NCBI GenBank assembly: GCA_027919835.1
Contig: JANVFP010000024.1
Coordinates: 682,001-746,000, forward strand
Direction of reading: 5' to 3'
Length of the DNA: 64,000 nt
DNA from: Lentinula raphanica
Lineage: Eukaryota; Basidiomycota; Agaricomycetes; Agaricales; Omphalotaceae
Shown one piece after another: positions 1 through 10,800 of this stretch; the stretch's first letter is position 1; the number at the start of each line of letters is the position of its first letter. The translations under genes were made by a program, and so were the position numbers. The notes beneath the pieces are model-generated. The model had not been told where the DNA came from. It saw only the letters and a list, made by a program, of their open reading frames with translations, and ran no database searches.

Positions 1-2449
1 CGCGAGTTGCGGCGAGCAAAATGAGGTATGTATCCAATCCTTTCGAAATCAACTCTCTGCTAACTGTCTCAAGATGAACACCTGCACTGGTCTTTCGGCT
101 GTCGATCACGCGAATACCAAATTCTCCCGCGGTTACGCTACCACTGGTGTCGGCCTTGCAGTATGTGCACGACATGAACTAGTACAAAAGAATGGAGTTG
201 TAGACCTTCAGAAAGGTGAACGGTAAGTTATTTCCTGTATCTATCAATAACTTGACCTAATCAGCAACTTAGATACTGCAACATGGATTATGCATTCGGA
301 TCTATTCTTCGAGGAATTGATTCGCGTATCACCATCGTTCAATCGTACGACATCGCATGCCAATGGTCGAAAAACCTGTATGAACGCATGAAGAATTTGC
401 CGTCGCAAGTGTCTGCTTCATTATCACAACGCCAAATCTATTTCGCCATTCCAAAACTGCATATTCACGGACACAACTTATCGTGCCAACTTTCTTTCTC
501 TCTGAATTGGTTGTGGGGTGTGGGTAGAACTGACGGCGAGGGTGTGGAACGTAATTGGGCACATATGGGCCCCGTCGCGACGAGTACGTGGGACATGGGT
601 CCGGGTAACTGTCACGAAGTTCTAGACGACCATTTTGGTCATTGGAATTGGCGTGGAATTTGTCGGCTAGGTACGTATAGTTTCCGCACTTTGATATGAT
701 ATTTATTGATAATTTTATAGGCGAGCTGCTTCTAAAACGTTACAACGAAGCTCTAGAACAGCGGGAAATACACACTAAATCATTGGAACAGTTTCGAGCT
801 GAGCGTCCCGATGATGTGGACCAGTGGGAATCTATGATCGCGATGTGGGAATCGGAACTCGTCAAAGCACCAAAGGACCGAACTGCAGAAAATCCGTACC
901 AAGCAGGCAAGTCAGGTAAGTGTAAGGCTCCGATATCCCTTCCGAACTCTACTAAATCATGTTTTTGGCTATAGGAATGTCGGAACACGAAGTTCGTCTG
1001 GCCCTCGCAAGAGAGGAGGAGATTGAGACAGCCGCTGGTTCCGTTGCTCTGCATGACATAGGACCTTCGGCATTCATTTCACAAATGATAGACATCGAGG
1101 ATTCAATGTAAGTTCTATCATTTGTATATGTATACATTTCATTCAAGGTTGGATACAGGCGTTCCGTGAAATTGGAACTCGGTAGTCGAAGGTCTGAGAC
1201 CGCACTACAGCAAACGGATGCCATCCAAAGACGTACGAAGCTCGTTCGAGCTATTGCGAAAATTCGGTCTTTACAGGCCGTTTATATGCCCGCGGCCATA
1301 CAACGCCTCTCAACGACGGAGATCGTGGACACCAATGCTGAAGACCTTCCACTCATATTCCCGTCGGATCTATCGGAGACGGAGAGAGCCGTTGGTTGTC
1401 GTGCAGGACTGCTCGCGGTCGAGAAAAAGCTTGGTGAAAGTCAGCTCTCGTTGTCTCTAGACAAATTGCGGAACAACCTCCATATCAAATCGCATCTCCT
1501 TACCTACCGAAACACCAACGTTGCGCATCAAGCTCGAGTAACGAAATCTCAAGCTCTCATGGCAAGAACACAACGACAAATTGATCTATCGGCCAAACGC
1601 TATCAGACGGCATGGAAAGCTTTGGCAAACATCGTAGGAGGTGAGAAAAATATGGCGTGGCATTATCTTAACGACAGGGACGTTTGTATGATGCGAGAAG
1701 AGCCCCCGCAGGGCAATTTGAGGAAACGAATAGGTAAACGCCGACGGGAAGAGGAGCAAGAGATACAGGAACAAGATTGGCAAAAGGAGCAAGAACATCT
1801 CAACGCCCAACTTCTTGAGCTCGAGGGAACCATCCAAGGCCGACAAATGACAGAACTGCAGCGGCTTCATGCTGCTTGTGGGGAAGGTAGACGGCGGGTG
1901 TCGTGGATATGGATGGCCTGTGGTAATGGGCAACTCGAGAACGAGGATGTTCTCGAAGAAGGTTAGTTTTATTTTGATTCCATATGTTGTTATACTGATT
2001 GAATTGCAGGTATTCGGGTCGAATTTTGCAAAATGCACGCTCGCGCCAAGCGATGGGAAGAAGAGGTAGTTTTGGTGGAGGAAGAAATGCGCAGGTGTAC
2101 GACATCTCTCGAAGCGCGCGCGCGAGTATGGGATGAACGGATGAATTTCGAGGGACCGCGAGCCGACGGAATGGATCTCATTCAACGAGAGGGCATCAGG
2201 GCCTACGCCGCTAGCCAAGCTGATGTATATCGACGACTCAAACACCGTTTCATTCGGTTATGGGAGGCAGGAGCTATCAATCGCAGGCTAGCAGCTGACA
2301 GGGCAGCCGTAATCGAGAATATGGACGGCGGCGTTGGAAATGATGTATTGAGGGACGAGGGTAACGGCCAGGCTGATGATGAGGAGGAGGAAGAGGTGGA
2401 AGAGGTGGAATTTGAGGAGGATATTCCAGATACGGACAATTTGGACTGA
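1..2449 (+). CDS. KDZ-type transposase, 3' part (5' end outside window)
   Basis: Transposase of a Kyakuja-Dileera-Zisupton DNA transposon. Frame-consistent exons are 1-25, 74-222, 273-670, 721-915, 975-1107, 1159-1961 and 2010-2449, each bounded by GT-AG. Hallmarks in order: VCARHE and GERYCNMDY in the second and third exons, YDIACQW (an expected catalytic Asp), the IPKLHIHGH stretch, GVGRTDGEGVERNWA (expected catalytic Glu in an RNase H fold), and LDDHFGHWNW. The C-terminal half is a charged, probably helical region ending in a run of Glu. Family assignment rests on my recognition of these motifs. The N-terminal cysteine cluster usual in fungal members would lie upstream of base 1. No stop or frameshift was seen within the exons, so this copy could encode an intact C-terminal part. 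Confidence 0.88.
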
Positions 2450-2463
2450 TTTGTACATAGCAG

Positions 2464-2734
2464 CTTCGCGAAGTACTCGAAAAGCTGTAGCTTCGCGAAG
2501 TACTTCGATAAATAGTTTTTCTTGCATTCCGATCAAATTCTATGCTGTCAGACAATGCCGTTTTGATGCCGAAAGAAATGTCGAAGCCGAAAATGAGCTG
2601 AATGGACCGTTGCTATATCGGGAAGTACCTCGGAGCTCTGGCGGGGCTAGAGAAATGAGCGCTTAAACCCTTCGAAAGAGAGTCGAGTTACTTCGCGAAG
2701 TGATCTTCGATACTTACCGAGTTACTTCGCGAAG
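2464..2734. repeat. Subterminal CTTCGCGAAG palindromes of the KDZ element
   Basis: Four exact copies of the 10-bp palindrome CTTCGCGAAG lie just 3' of the transposase stop, at 2464, 2491, 2691 and 2725. Several sit in the longer context GAGTTACTTCGCGAAG or CTTCGCGAAGTACT. Clustered short palindromes between transposase and terminus are typical of transposase-binding subterminal repeats. The element's 3' terminus probably lies shortly after 2734, but it cannot be fixed because the matching left terminus is outside the window. Confidence 0.7.
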
Positions 2735-2800
2735 GGCCTACAGCTACGGGTGAATTCGGCGCGAAGTCTCATGATTGCGGCGATGAGCAACACTTTGCAA

Positions 2801-2874
2801 GTTCGGCAGGGTTCATCTTTCCCTCGTTCGCATTACGTAAGCACATTTTCTTTCTTCTCGTTACTTTCATCGTC
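2801..2874 (+). repeat. 74-bp direct repeat, left copy
   Basis: The stretch from GTTCGGCAGGGTTCATC to CTTTCATCGTC is identical to 7508-7581, with no mismatch over 74 bp. The right copy lies upstream of the Spt5-like gene and may be part of its leader. The left copy lies just past the KDZ element's subterminal repeats. The two copies bracket a 4.6-kb interval that contains the foldback element. Confidence 0.9.
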
Positions 2875-4480
2875 TCTAAGGGTGCTCTTCACTGCTATTG
2901 ACGACGACGAAGTATCCTACTTTGTCGTCGTCAGTATCTCATCTTCTCCTCTATATCCTGTCACCGACGTTGTCATCACCATCACTCAGGACGCTATTGA
3001 CGACGACAAGCAGGATATTTCGCCGTCATCGGTACATCAAAACTTCTACTTCATGTCCTCTAATGGACGTGGTCTGTCGTCCTACGACGAAGAGACATCG
3101 TCATCGTTGCCAGAGCTCCTTATAATATTCCCCATCGCCCGTTCATCGTGGTCGCTCCTTCACACCCTCGAGAGTTGAAACCTACCTCCTATACTATATC
3201 CCTTCACCGACGTCGGGAACTCTTTTATCAACATCACCCATCATCCCTGGCTCCTTCACACCCTCCAGAATCAACAACTCATTTATATCCACGCAAGACT
3301 TGCCGCCGCTGCCAAATACGATCCTCGAATATATGATCTTCTACTCCTGCTCATCCCGAGCTTTCTCGGATCTACGTCTCGTTCCGATTCGTTTTCTCTG
3401 TCTCCAATGCGCTCGGGACTTGTCCGTTGATTTTCTCGAAGCGCAAAACTATTCTTTGTCACTCCTACCATCAATATGGAGTCACAGATGTCTACGAAAC
3501 GAATCCGAAGTGAATTCACCACCGTCTCCTCCTCCTGCATATCCTCCGTCCTTCAAATCGGATGACTTGGTCGTTTCTGAAGAGCTCGCCGATGCTATCT
3601 TAAGAGAGAAGAAACCTTGAGGCGGTCCAGAAAGCCCAGGAGGTCGAGTCTGGTGGAAGGGTTAGCAGGCGAGGTTGAGACGGCAGCTGTAGAAAGGGAT
3701 AGCCCGGAATCAATCGGACTTTGGTCGTTTTCACGGAAGAGGACTCCAAAACTACAAAACAGGGAAAAGAGCCGAAAACGAGCCAAGCCCCACAACTTCG
3801 ACGATACAAATGTCGCCCCGTCAGAAGCAGAACTTGTAGCTCTGGCTTCCTCTTCCCGTACCCGGAAACGAGCAAGGCGAGCTGCAGGTCGACCACCTCT
3901 CAGGGACGTCCTACGCCTCCGCAGCAATTAGTGTTAGGCGTTGAATATTACTTTGATATGTACATGCTGGTGACATCGTGTATTCGAGCCACATCCACGT
4001 AGAATTCATTTACTGAGCACGCAGTCTCCACGTTTAAACCAAGGAGTACTGAGAAACTTGCATAAAGGTGAGACCTTAGAAATTAAGACATCTATTGCAG
4101 TATTAATGTCTCGGCCCAGAATCCGTCAAGATAGAAAGCGCACTCCCGCGAATCCAGCACCATACAGATGCAGATACAGATACAGATACGGTACATCCTC
4201 GAAAACAATCGGCCTCCCATTCTACTCACGTCGATTATCTCAGACCCTCCGCTTTATTGTGCGCCAGCACTCGAGGGATCGCTGTTGCTCGAATGTTGTA
4301 TACGGTATGTCTCACCCTCTTCGAGCCGTAACATCACTCATAACAATGTTCAGAAGCCCCCACTACTATACGAAGTCCTCACGCTCGTCGTTTGACTACC
4401 TCCCTGGTGTCTGTCTTCGCCGGAAGACTATTCATTTTCGGGAGTGAACGTAAATCTAATCCTAATCAGCTGATACTGTA
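2875..4480. other. Interval without a supportable gene
   Basis: Short overlapping open frames occur (for example at 2750-3178, 3300-3620 and 3617-3931), but none shows a recognisable domain, convincing splice structure or codon continuity. The stretch at about 2885-3110 is rich in GACGACGA/TCGTCGTC trinucleotides. The 7-bp TACTGTA at 4474-4480 is the left target-site duplication of the foldback element. Confidence 0.5.
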
Positions 4481-7400
4481 AAACTTTTGTAAAAAGTACC
4501 GATAAGTTATCGGGTACCTATTGCAAATAGTTGTGATAACCCGGAGGGGGTCCCGGAAATGGCCCCGGGGGGTGGTCATGCCTGTCACCACCTGTCACAT
4601 ATGGCTTATATTTACTGTTTTGGGTAATTAATAATCATCCAGATATTAAATAAGCAGTACATTTTCAAAAAAACCCAAAAATTCATAAAAATTCATAAAA
4701 AACCTAAAATGGCCTGATTAGGTCAGATCAGGATATGTAAGCAAATGACCTCATATGATAAAAAATGATGTAGGGCCAATGTAGGTACTAAAAATAGCCC
4801 AAAAAATCATTAAAAATGCAAAAAATATTTAGGGATGGTATAGAGTCTATTGCAGGCCCAGGCACATCAAAATTACCGAAAAAGGTAAAAATTGATCATG
4901 ATCTCATCTTGTAGCAAAAAATCTGAAAAAAATCCTAAAAATAGTCAAAAAATTCAGGGGTGCCTTGTTGGCCCTGAAAATGCCAAATAAAAAAAATACG
5001 CGACAAGTGTAAAAATTTTCATCACTCCAAATCATTCCAAATCCACTATACAGTCAGTATATATGATGTATATGCTATATTTAGCATCCTAGTACCTTTA
5101 TTGGGCTAAAAATAGAACTTGATCTCATCTGATAGCAAAAAATCTGAAAAAATCATGAAAAATACTCAAAAAATTCAGGGGTGCCTCATTGGCCCTGAAA
5201 ATGCAAAATAAAAAAATTTACACCATACAATTGAAAAACAACATCACTCCAAATCATACCAAATTCACTACACAGTCAGTATATATCATGTATATGCCAT
5301 TTATAGCACCCCTAGTACCCTCAATCACTTATATCACTCAAGAATCATACCAAACTGAATGATTTGGGGAGTAAATATATTGTACTTTAGCACACCTAGT
5401 AACCTTGATAACTTAGAACAATTTATATTACTCAATATGTTCAGTACACTTAGCACTTATCACACCTAACACACTAAAACTCATAACAGTACTTATATGT
5501 ATTATACTTAACACAGTTGACAATGAAAATACTTAAAACAGTGTTATCAGTCACTATACTTAACACACTTAACAGTCAAAAAGTCGGAACAATTGTTATA
5601 CTATAACACACTCATAACAACGAGTTTTGGGCGCTTATGGGCGCTTATTTGGTGTTTTTGAGTCGAAATTCATTAATAGCACACTCAATAATTTTTGTGT
5701 GGGCTCTATATTGTGTAAGGATGTTGTTTGCATCATACTACACTTGATACAATCCGGAGAACTCAAGATTACAGCTTTTGGGACTGGCTATATTGTGATC
5801 TTTTGTGAGATAACAGTGTTTTATGTAAATGTCAATGCATATGTCCATGTAATGCAAGTATACTGATGGTGGTTCATGAGGGAATCACTCCTACAGTCTA
5901 CTAGAAGTGTCTGGACATGGGTTAGATACTCACTATGACTGTTGGACTCTGTGATATACATGTACATGTTTTATGTACACTATAGATGTCTACACTTACA
6001 TGTAACAATAGATGTCATATTCAATGACCCCCATTACAGATCTGTTGGCTGTATCACATAAAATTAGCATAGAATAGGTTGTAGGATGACTCTTCTCATG
6101 ACCCAGTAGCAGTTTGACTTCATAACATGGGTGTATGCATTGACATTTACATAAAACACTGTTATCTCACAAAAGATCACAATATAACCAGTCCCAAAAG
6201 CTGTAATCTTGAGTTCTCCGGATTGTATCAAGTGTAGTATGATGCAAACAACATCCTTACACAATATAGAGCCCACACAAAAATTATTGAGTGTGCTATT
6301 AATGAATTTCGACTCAAAAACACCAAATAAGCGCCCATAAGCGCCCAAAACTCGTTGTTATGAGTGTGTTATAGTATAACAATTGTTCCGACTTTTTGAC
6401 TGTTAAGTGTGTTAAGTATAGTGACTGATAACACTGTTTTAAGTATTTTCATTGTCAACTGTGTTAAGTATAATACATATAAGTACTGTTATGAGTTTTA
6501 GTGTGTTAGGTGTGATAAGTGCTAAGTGTACTGAACATATTGAGTAATATAAATTGTTCTAAGTTATCAAGGTTACTAGGTGTGCTAAAGTACAATATAT
6601 TTACTCCCCAAATCATTCAGTTTGGTATGATTCTTGAGTGATATAAGTGATTGAGGGTACTAGGGGTGCTATAAATGGCATATACATGATATATACTGAC
6701 TGTGTAGTGAATTTGGTATGATTTGGAGTGATGTTGTTTTTCAATTGTATGGTGTAAATTTTTTTATTTTGCATTTTCAGGGCCAATGAGGCACCCCTGA
6801 ATTTTTTGAGTATTTTTCATGATTTTTTCAGATTTTTTGCTATCAGATGAGATCAAGTTCTATTTTTAGCCCAATAAAGGTACTAGGATGCTAAATATAG
6901 CATATACATCATATATACTGACTGTATAGTGGATTTGGAATGATTTGGAGTGATGAAAATTTTTACACTTGTCGCGTATTTTTTTTATTTGGCATTTTCA
7001 GGGCCAACAAGGCACCCCTGAATTTTTTGACTATTTTTAGGATTTTTTTCAGATTTTTTGCTACAAGATGAGATCATGATCAATTTTTACCTTTTTCGGT
7101 AATTTTGATGTGCCTGGGCCTGCAATAGACTCTATACCATCCCTAAATATTTTTTGCATTTTTAATGATTTTTTGGGCTATTTTTAGTACCTACATTGGC
7201 CCTACATCATTTTTTATCATATGAGGTCATTTGCTTACATATCCTGATCTGACCTAATCAGGCCATTTTAGGTTTTTTATGAATTTTTATGAATTTTGGG
7301 TTTTTTTGAAAATGTACTGCTTATTTAATATCTGGATGATTATTAATTACCCAAAACAGTAAATATAAGCCATATGTGACAGGTGGTGACAGGCATGACC

Positions 7401-7493
7401 ACCCCCCAGGGCCATTTCCGGGACCCCCTCTGGGTTATCACAACTATTTGCAATAGGTACCCGATAACTTATCAGTGTTTTTTACAAAAGCTT
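4481..7493. mobile_element. 3.0-kb foldback (giant palindrome) element
   Basis: Two arms of about 1.4 kb (roughly 4481-5930 and 6060-7493) are nearly identical reverse complements around a loop of about 130 bp. The termini align as AAACTTTTGTAAAAA on the left and, reverse-complemented, AAGCTTTTGTAAAAA on the right. TACTGTA flanks both ends (4474-4480 and 7494-7500) as a probable 7-bp target-site duplication. The outer parts differ at only a few positions; divergence increases close to the loop. No transposase is encoded. The same 78-residue frame is open in each arm (5627-5866 plus, 6064-6348 minus) simply because the arms are copies. The element is A+T-rich compared with its flanks. It is probably non-autonomous; the superfamily is undetermined. 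Confidence 0.85.
4893..5325 (+). repeat. Tandem duplication of about 210 bp inside the foldback arm
   Basis: Within the left arm, the segment starting TTGATCATGATCTCATC (about 4893-5105) is followed by a diverged second copy starting CTTGATCTCATCTGATAG (about 5110-5325). Both contain the shared strings AATTCAGGGGTGCC, GGCCCTGAAAATGC and CAGTCAGTATATAT. The right arm carries the mirror image, so this duplication preceded formation of the palindrome. Confidence 0.7.
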
Positions 7494-7507
7494 TACTGTA
7501 TCCTGTG

Positions 7508-7581
7508 GTTCGGCAGGGTTCATCTTTCCCTCGTTCGCATTACGTAAGCACATTTTCTTTCTTCTCGTTACTTTCATCGTC
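7508..7581 (+). repeat. 74-bp direct repeat, right copy
   Basis: Identical to 2801-2874. It begins 8 bp after the right target-site duplication of the foldback element ends. A canonical donor (GTAAGTTCT at about 7591) follows shortly, so this copy may lie in a 5' untranslated exon of the Spt5-like gene that starts at 7821. Confidence 0.9.
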
Positions 7582-7820
7582 GCTGCCCGGGTAAGTTCTA
7601 GTTCGACGCGACCCTCTGCTATTCATCGCGTACGGTAGAATACAAACAGTTTTTGAATACATTATTGATAGTCGAGCAGCCCTGAGCTTAGTGAAGATGG
7701 CTGAAGGCCTCCTGAAGGTCTATTCGTCGCGTGAATCATTGAGAAAGAGGAAAAGAGTCTATGTCCCCATAGAATATGCTGACGAATCTCTTTGTGTATA
7801 GGTGGTGGCGTTATTTTCCA

Positions 7821-10800
7821 ATGGCCGGCAACGCACGAGACGTCGAACGTCAGGTTTTCATCCTGGATGAAGCAGAGGAGGAGGAATTGGACTGGGGCGA
7901 CGAAGACGATGAAGATGAAGATTTAGCGGTTCGGGAAGAAGCAGAGCGGGCGAGACAGAAAGCAGAGAGCGTGCAACTCCGAGATCCAAGGGAGTTGACG
8001 TTGTTGGAACGAGTAGTATCTCGTTGGGAGCAACGACTCAACGTAACCGGCCCAACTACAACTGAACCAACTCAATCAGTCCAGCGTCGCAAAATTCGTC
8101 CGCTTCCTAGGTCTTCCTTATCCCCTTCACCTGTCTCCCCTTCCCCATCACAATCTTTGGTTAACAAACCTCCGCCTCCTGTATTTGCCCTGCCATCAGA
8201 GAGCTCTGGAGATATATCTCCGGCAGCTCCTGAAGCGCAGCCATCCACTCTTACCCCTCCTGCATATGCCACGTCTTCCGAGAGTTCCGGAGATCTCTTT
8301 CTGGCCGCTCCCGAAGCAAAATCATCCAATCATACGCCTCCTGCCCATACCTCTTATTCGGAGGGCTCTGGAGATATATCTCTGGCAGCTCCTGAAGCGA
8401 AATCATCCACTTTTACGCCTCCTGCATATGCCACGTCTTCAGAGAGCTCCGGAGATCTATCTCTCGCCGCTCCTGAAGCTTCTGTGCCTCCTGCATATGC
8501 CACGTCTTCAGAGAGCTCCGGAGACCCATCTCTCGCCGCTCCTGAAGCAAAAGGATCGTCTCTCGCGCCTCCTGCACAAGTCCATCCTACTCTGGCAACT
8601 CCCGAAGCGATATTGCCATTGTGTAATCCCCCTGCACATATACGGTCTTCCGAGGGCGACGGAGATGCATCTTTGGTTGCTTTTGAATCGGAATTACCTG
8701 CACTCCCTCCTCCCGAAGCAAAATCGCTAGACCTCGCTCCTCCTCCTGCACATGCCGCGTCTTCAGAGAGGACCGCAGAATCGCCAACTTTCGCACTTCC
8801 TCCATCTTCAGAGAGAACCGGAGATTCAATAATACCAGTTCCAGTTCCTCCTGCGCTTGCTCCTGCACATGCTTTGTCACATGCTCCGTCTTCAGAGAGA
8901 ACCGGAGATTTATCTCTGGTAGCTCCCGCATCTTCTACCCACCCGAGTGTATCATCTGCACCGCTCCAAAAAAGCTCAAATAATTGGAGAGCTCCTCCCC
9001 CAGACCTTCCGTTGTGGATCTTACCCCCTTCCACCAAAAACCTCTGGGAGCCGAATAGCAGATATTTCGTGCTCGTCGACGATGAATGGTATGGCGACGA
9101 GAGCTCGTGCCCTCCAGGCTATGAATATCGGGAACGAGAACGTGGATATTTTCGTCACGACCGTGGGCCGACCCCTCCGCCTCCTACGACGACGTTGTCT
9201 GCAGATACGACAGTGCTTGTGATCGATGATGATCAGCCGATTGAAATCGATGTTGATGTTGACGTTGACGACGGCTTTTCGATGGATGTTGATCCACCTC
9301 ACCATGAAGTTTTATCGTCGGAAAATGGCGAAGGAGACACGGTAATGGCAGATCAAACTTCGGGCAAAGTGTATGTAAACGATTTGTACCAAGCTTGAGT
9401 TACTGCTCAACTATTTGCCAGTGTTACCGATGGCCATGAAGACGATGCTGATGAGTTCGAGTTCGAACACGATTCTTTCGACCTGACCGAGGAGCAGCAT
9501 GAACTGGCCGAATGGATCAAAAGACACCATGTCCCGACATTGGGCCCGTTTCCTTATCATATATATCATGTTCGTTGCAAGGTATGCACATCGTCTGATG
9601 AATAATTAATTCTGCTTACCATTTTCACTTAGAGAGGTTCTGAACGAGCCATCGTTGAACGCATTAACCACGATATCGCATCCGAATCAGTTTCCTTGGA
9701 CCTCATTCGCGCGGCATTCATCTCGCAGTTTCCTGGTGGATTTTACCTTCAAGCTCGCAGCATGCTACCTGGAAATGTACCGTTAGCATTGTATCTTAAC
9801 CTCATTCCCAACCTCATCCATCCGCGTCGTAAAAAATTCTCTGTAAATGATGGCACCGTCGACAATCCTCCTTCCACGATAGAACAGTTGTGGGAGGAAT
9901 GGGATCAGCTTGGCCTACGAATGCCACTTCACACTTTGGTTGATGATCTCTCAGGTACTGAAGAATCCAAACGGATGTTCTATGCCAGCGGTAATACCTT
10001 TCGACCGGGAACATGGGTGGTACCTACGAAGGGTCTATTTCGGGGTGATACGGGTCTGGTCGTGTTTGACGACTTCAATGAAATTGATGAAGAAACCGAG
10101 TGTTTAGTTCTTTTGTTACCGCGTGCAAAGTTTGCAGAAAACCACGCTCTACATATGAACTCTTTTCTTTGACCATCCAATCCATCCTCCCAACCTAAGG
10201 CAGCGTCTCAGTCCGCTTCAGACGACATGGTCAATGAAATCACCCCATCTAACCGCCAGTCTCGGTTCAGATTACCAGACTTCGAAGAGGCAGGATACCC
10301 GCTCCCGGTTGAACCTCGTATTCCCAAAATGACCGTATCTGCCAAATATCAAACAATGAAACGACCTCCTCGCCTGTACTCTGCCTTTAACTTCCGAAGA
10401 GACGTTGAGGCCCAATGGAAAGCTGCTTGTTCCTCTATTCCAAAACTCAAGGATGTCAAGTTTGAAGCTAGATGCTCTCAACGATGCGAAAATGCAATTG
10501 CCTGCCAGCATGATCCACCCTTCCAAAAGCGCTTCACACTTGATCGACTGGTACTCCGTGGTGGCCTCGCACTTGTACCACACAAGTTGGTTGATCTCAA
10601 AATCGCGGAGAGTATTGATGAGGGTATTTTGGTGCCATTTTTGCAGTATCCCAATGCGGATTTCCTTCCGAGTCGTCTACCGCCTTCGATCTCATGGTCA
10701 TTCACTGCGGGTGAGAGTGTGATATACGTTCCAGAAGGGAAGGAACTTCAGGATGTGGTGAAGGGTGACGAGGGTGTAATTCAAAGAGATGGGACACTGG

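Noticed and set aside
3300..3931. Overlapping frames of about 100 codons on both strands
   Set aside because: No domain, no coherent splicing, and similar lengths on both strands; likely chance in a C-rich interval.
5627..6348. Identical 78-residue open frames on opposite strands
   Set aside because: They are mirror images in the two arms of the foldback element, lie in A+T-rich sequence and show no domain.
2801..7581. 74-bp repeats as target-site duplication of the foldback element
   Set aside because: A separate 7-bp TACTGTA duplication fits the element ends, and the left 74-bp copy is about 1.6 kb away from the element.
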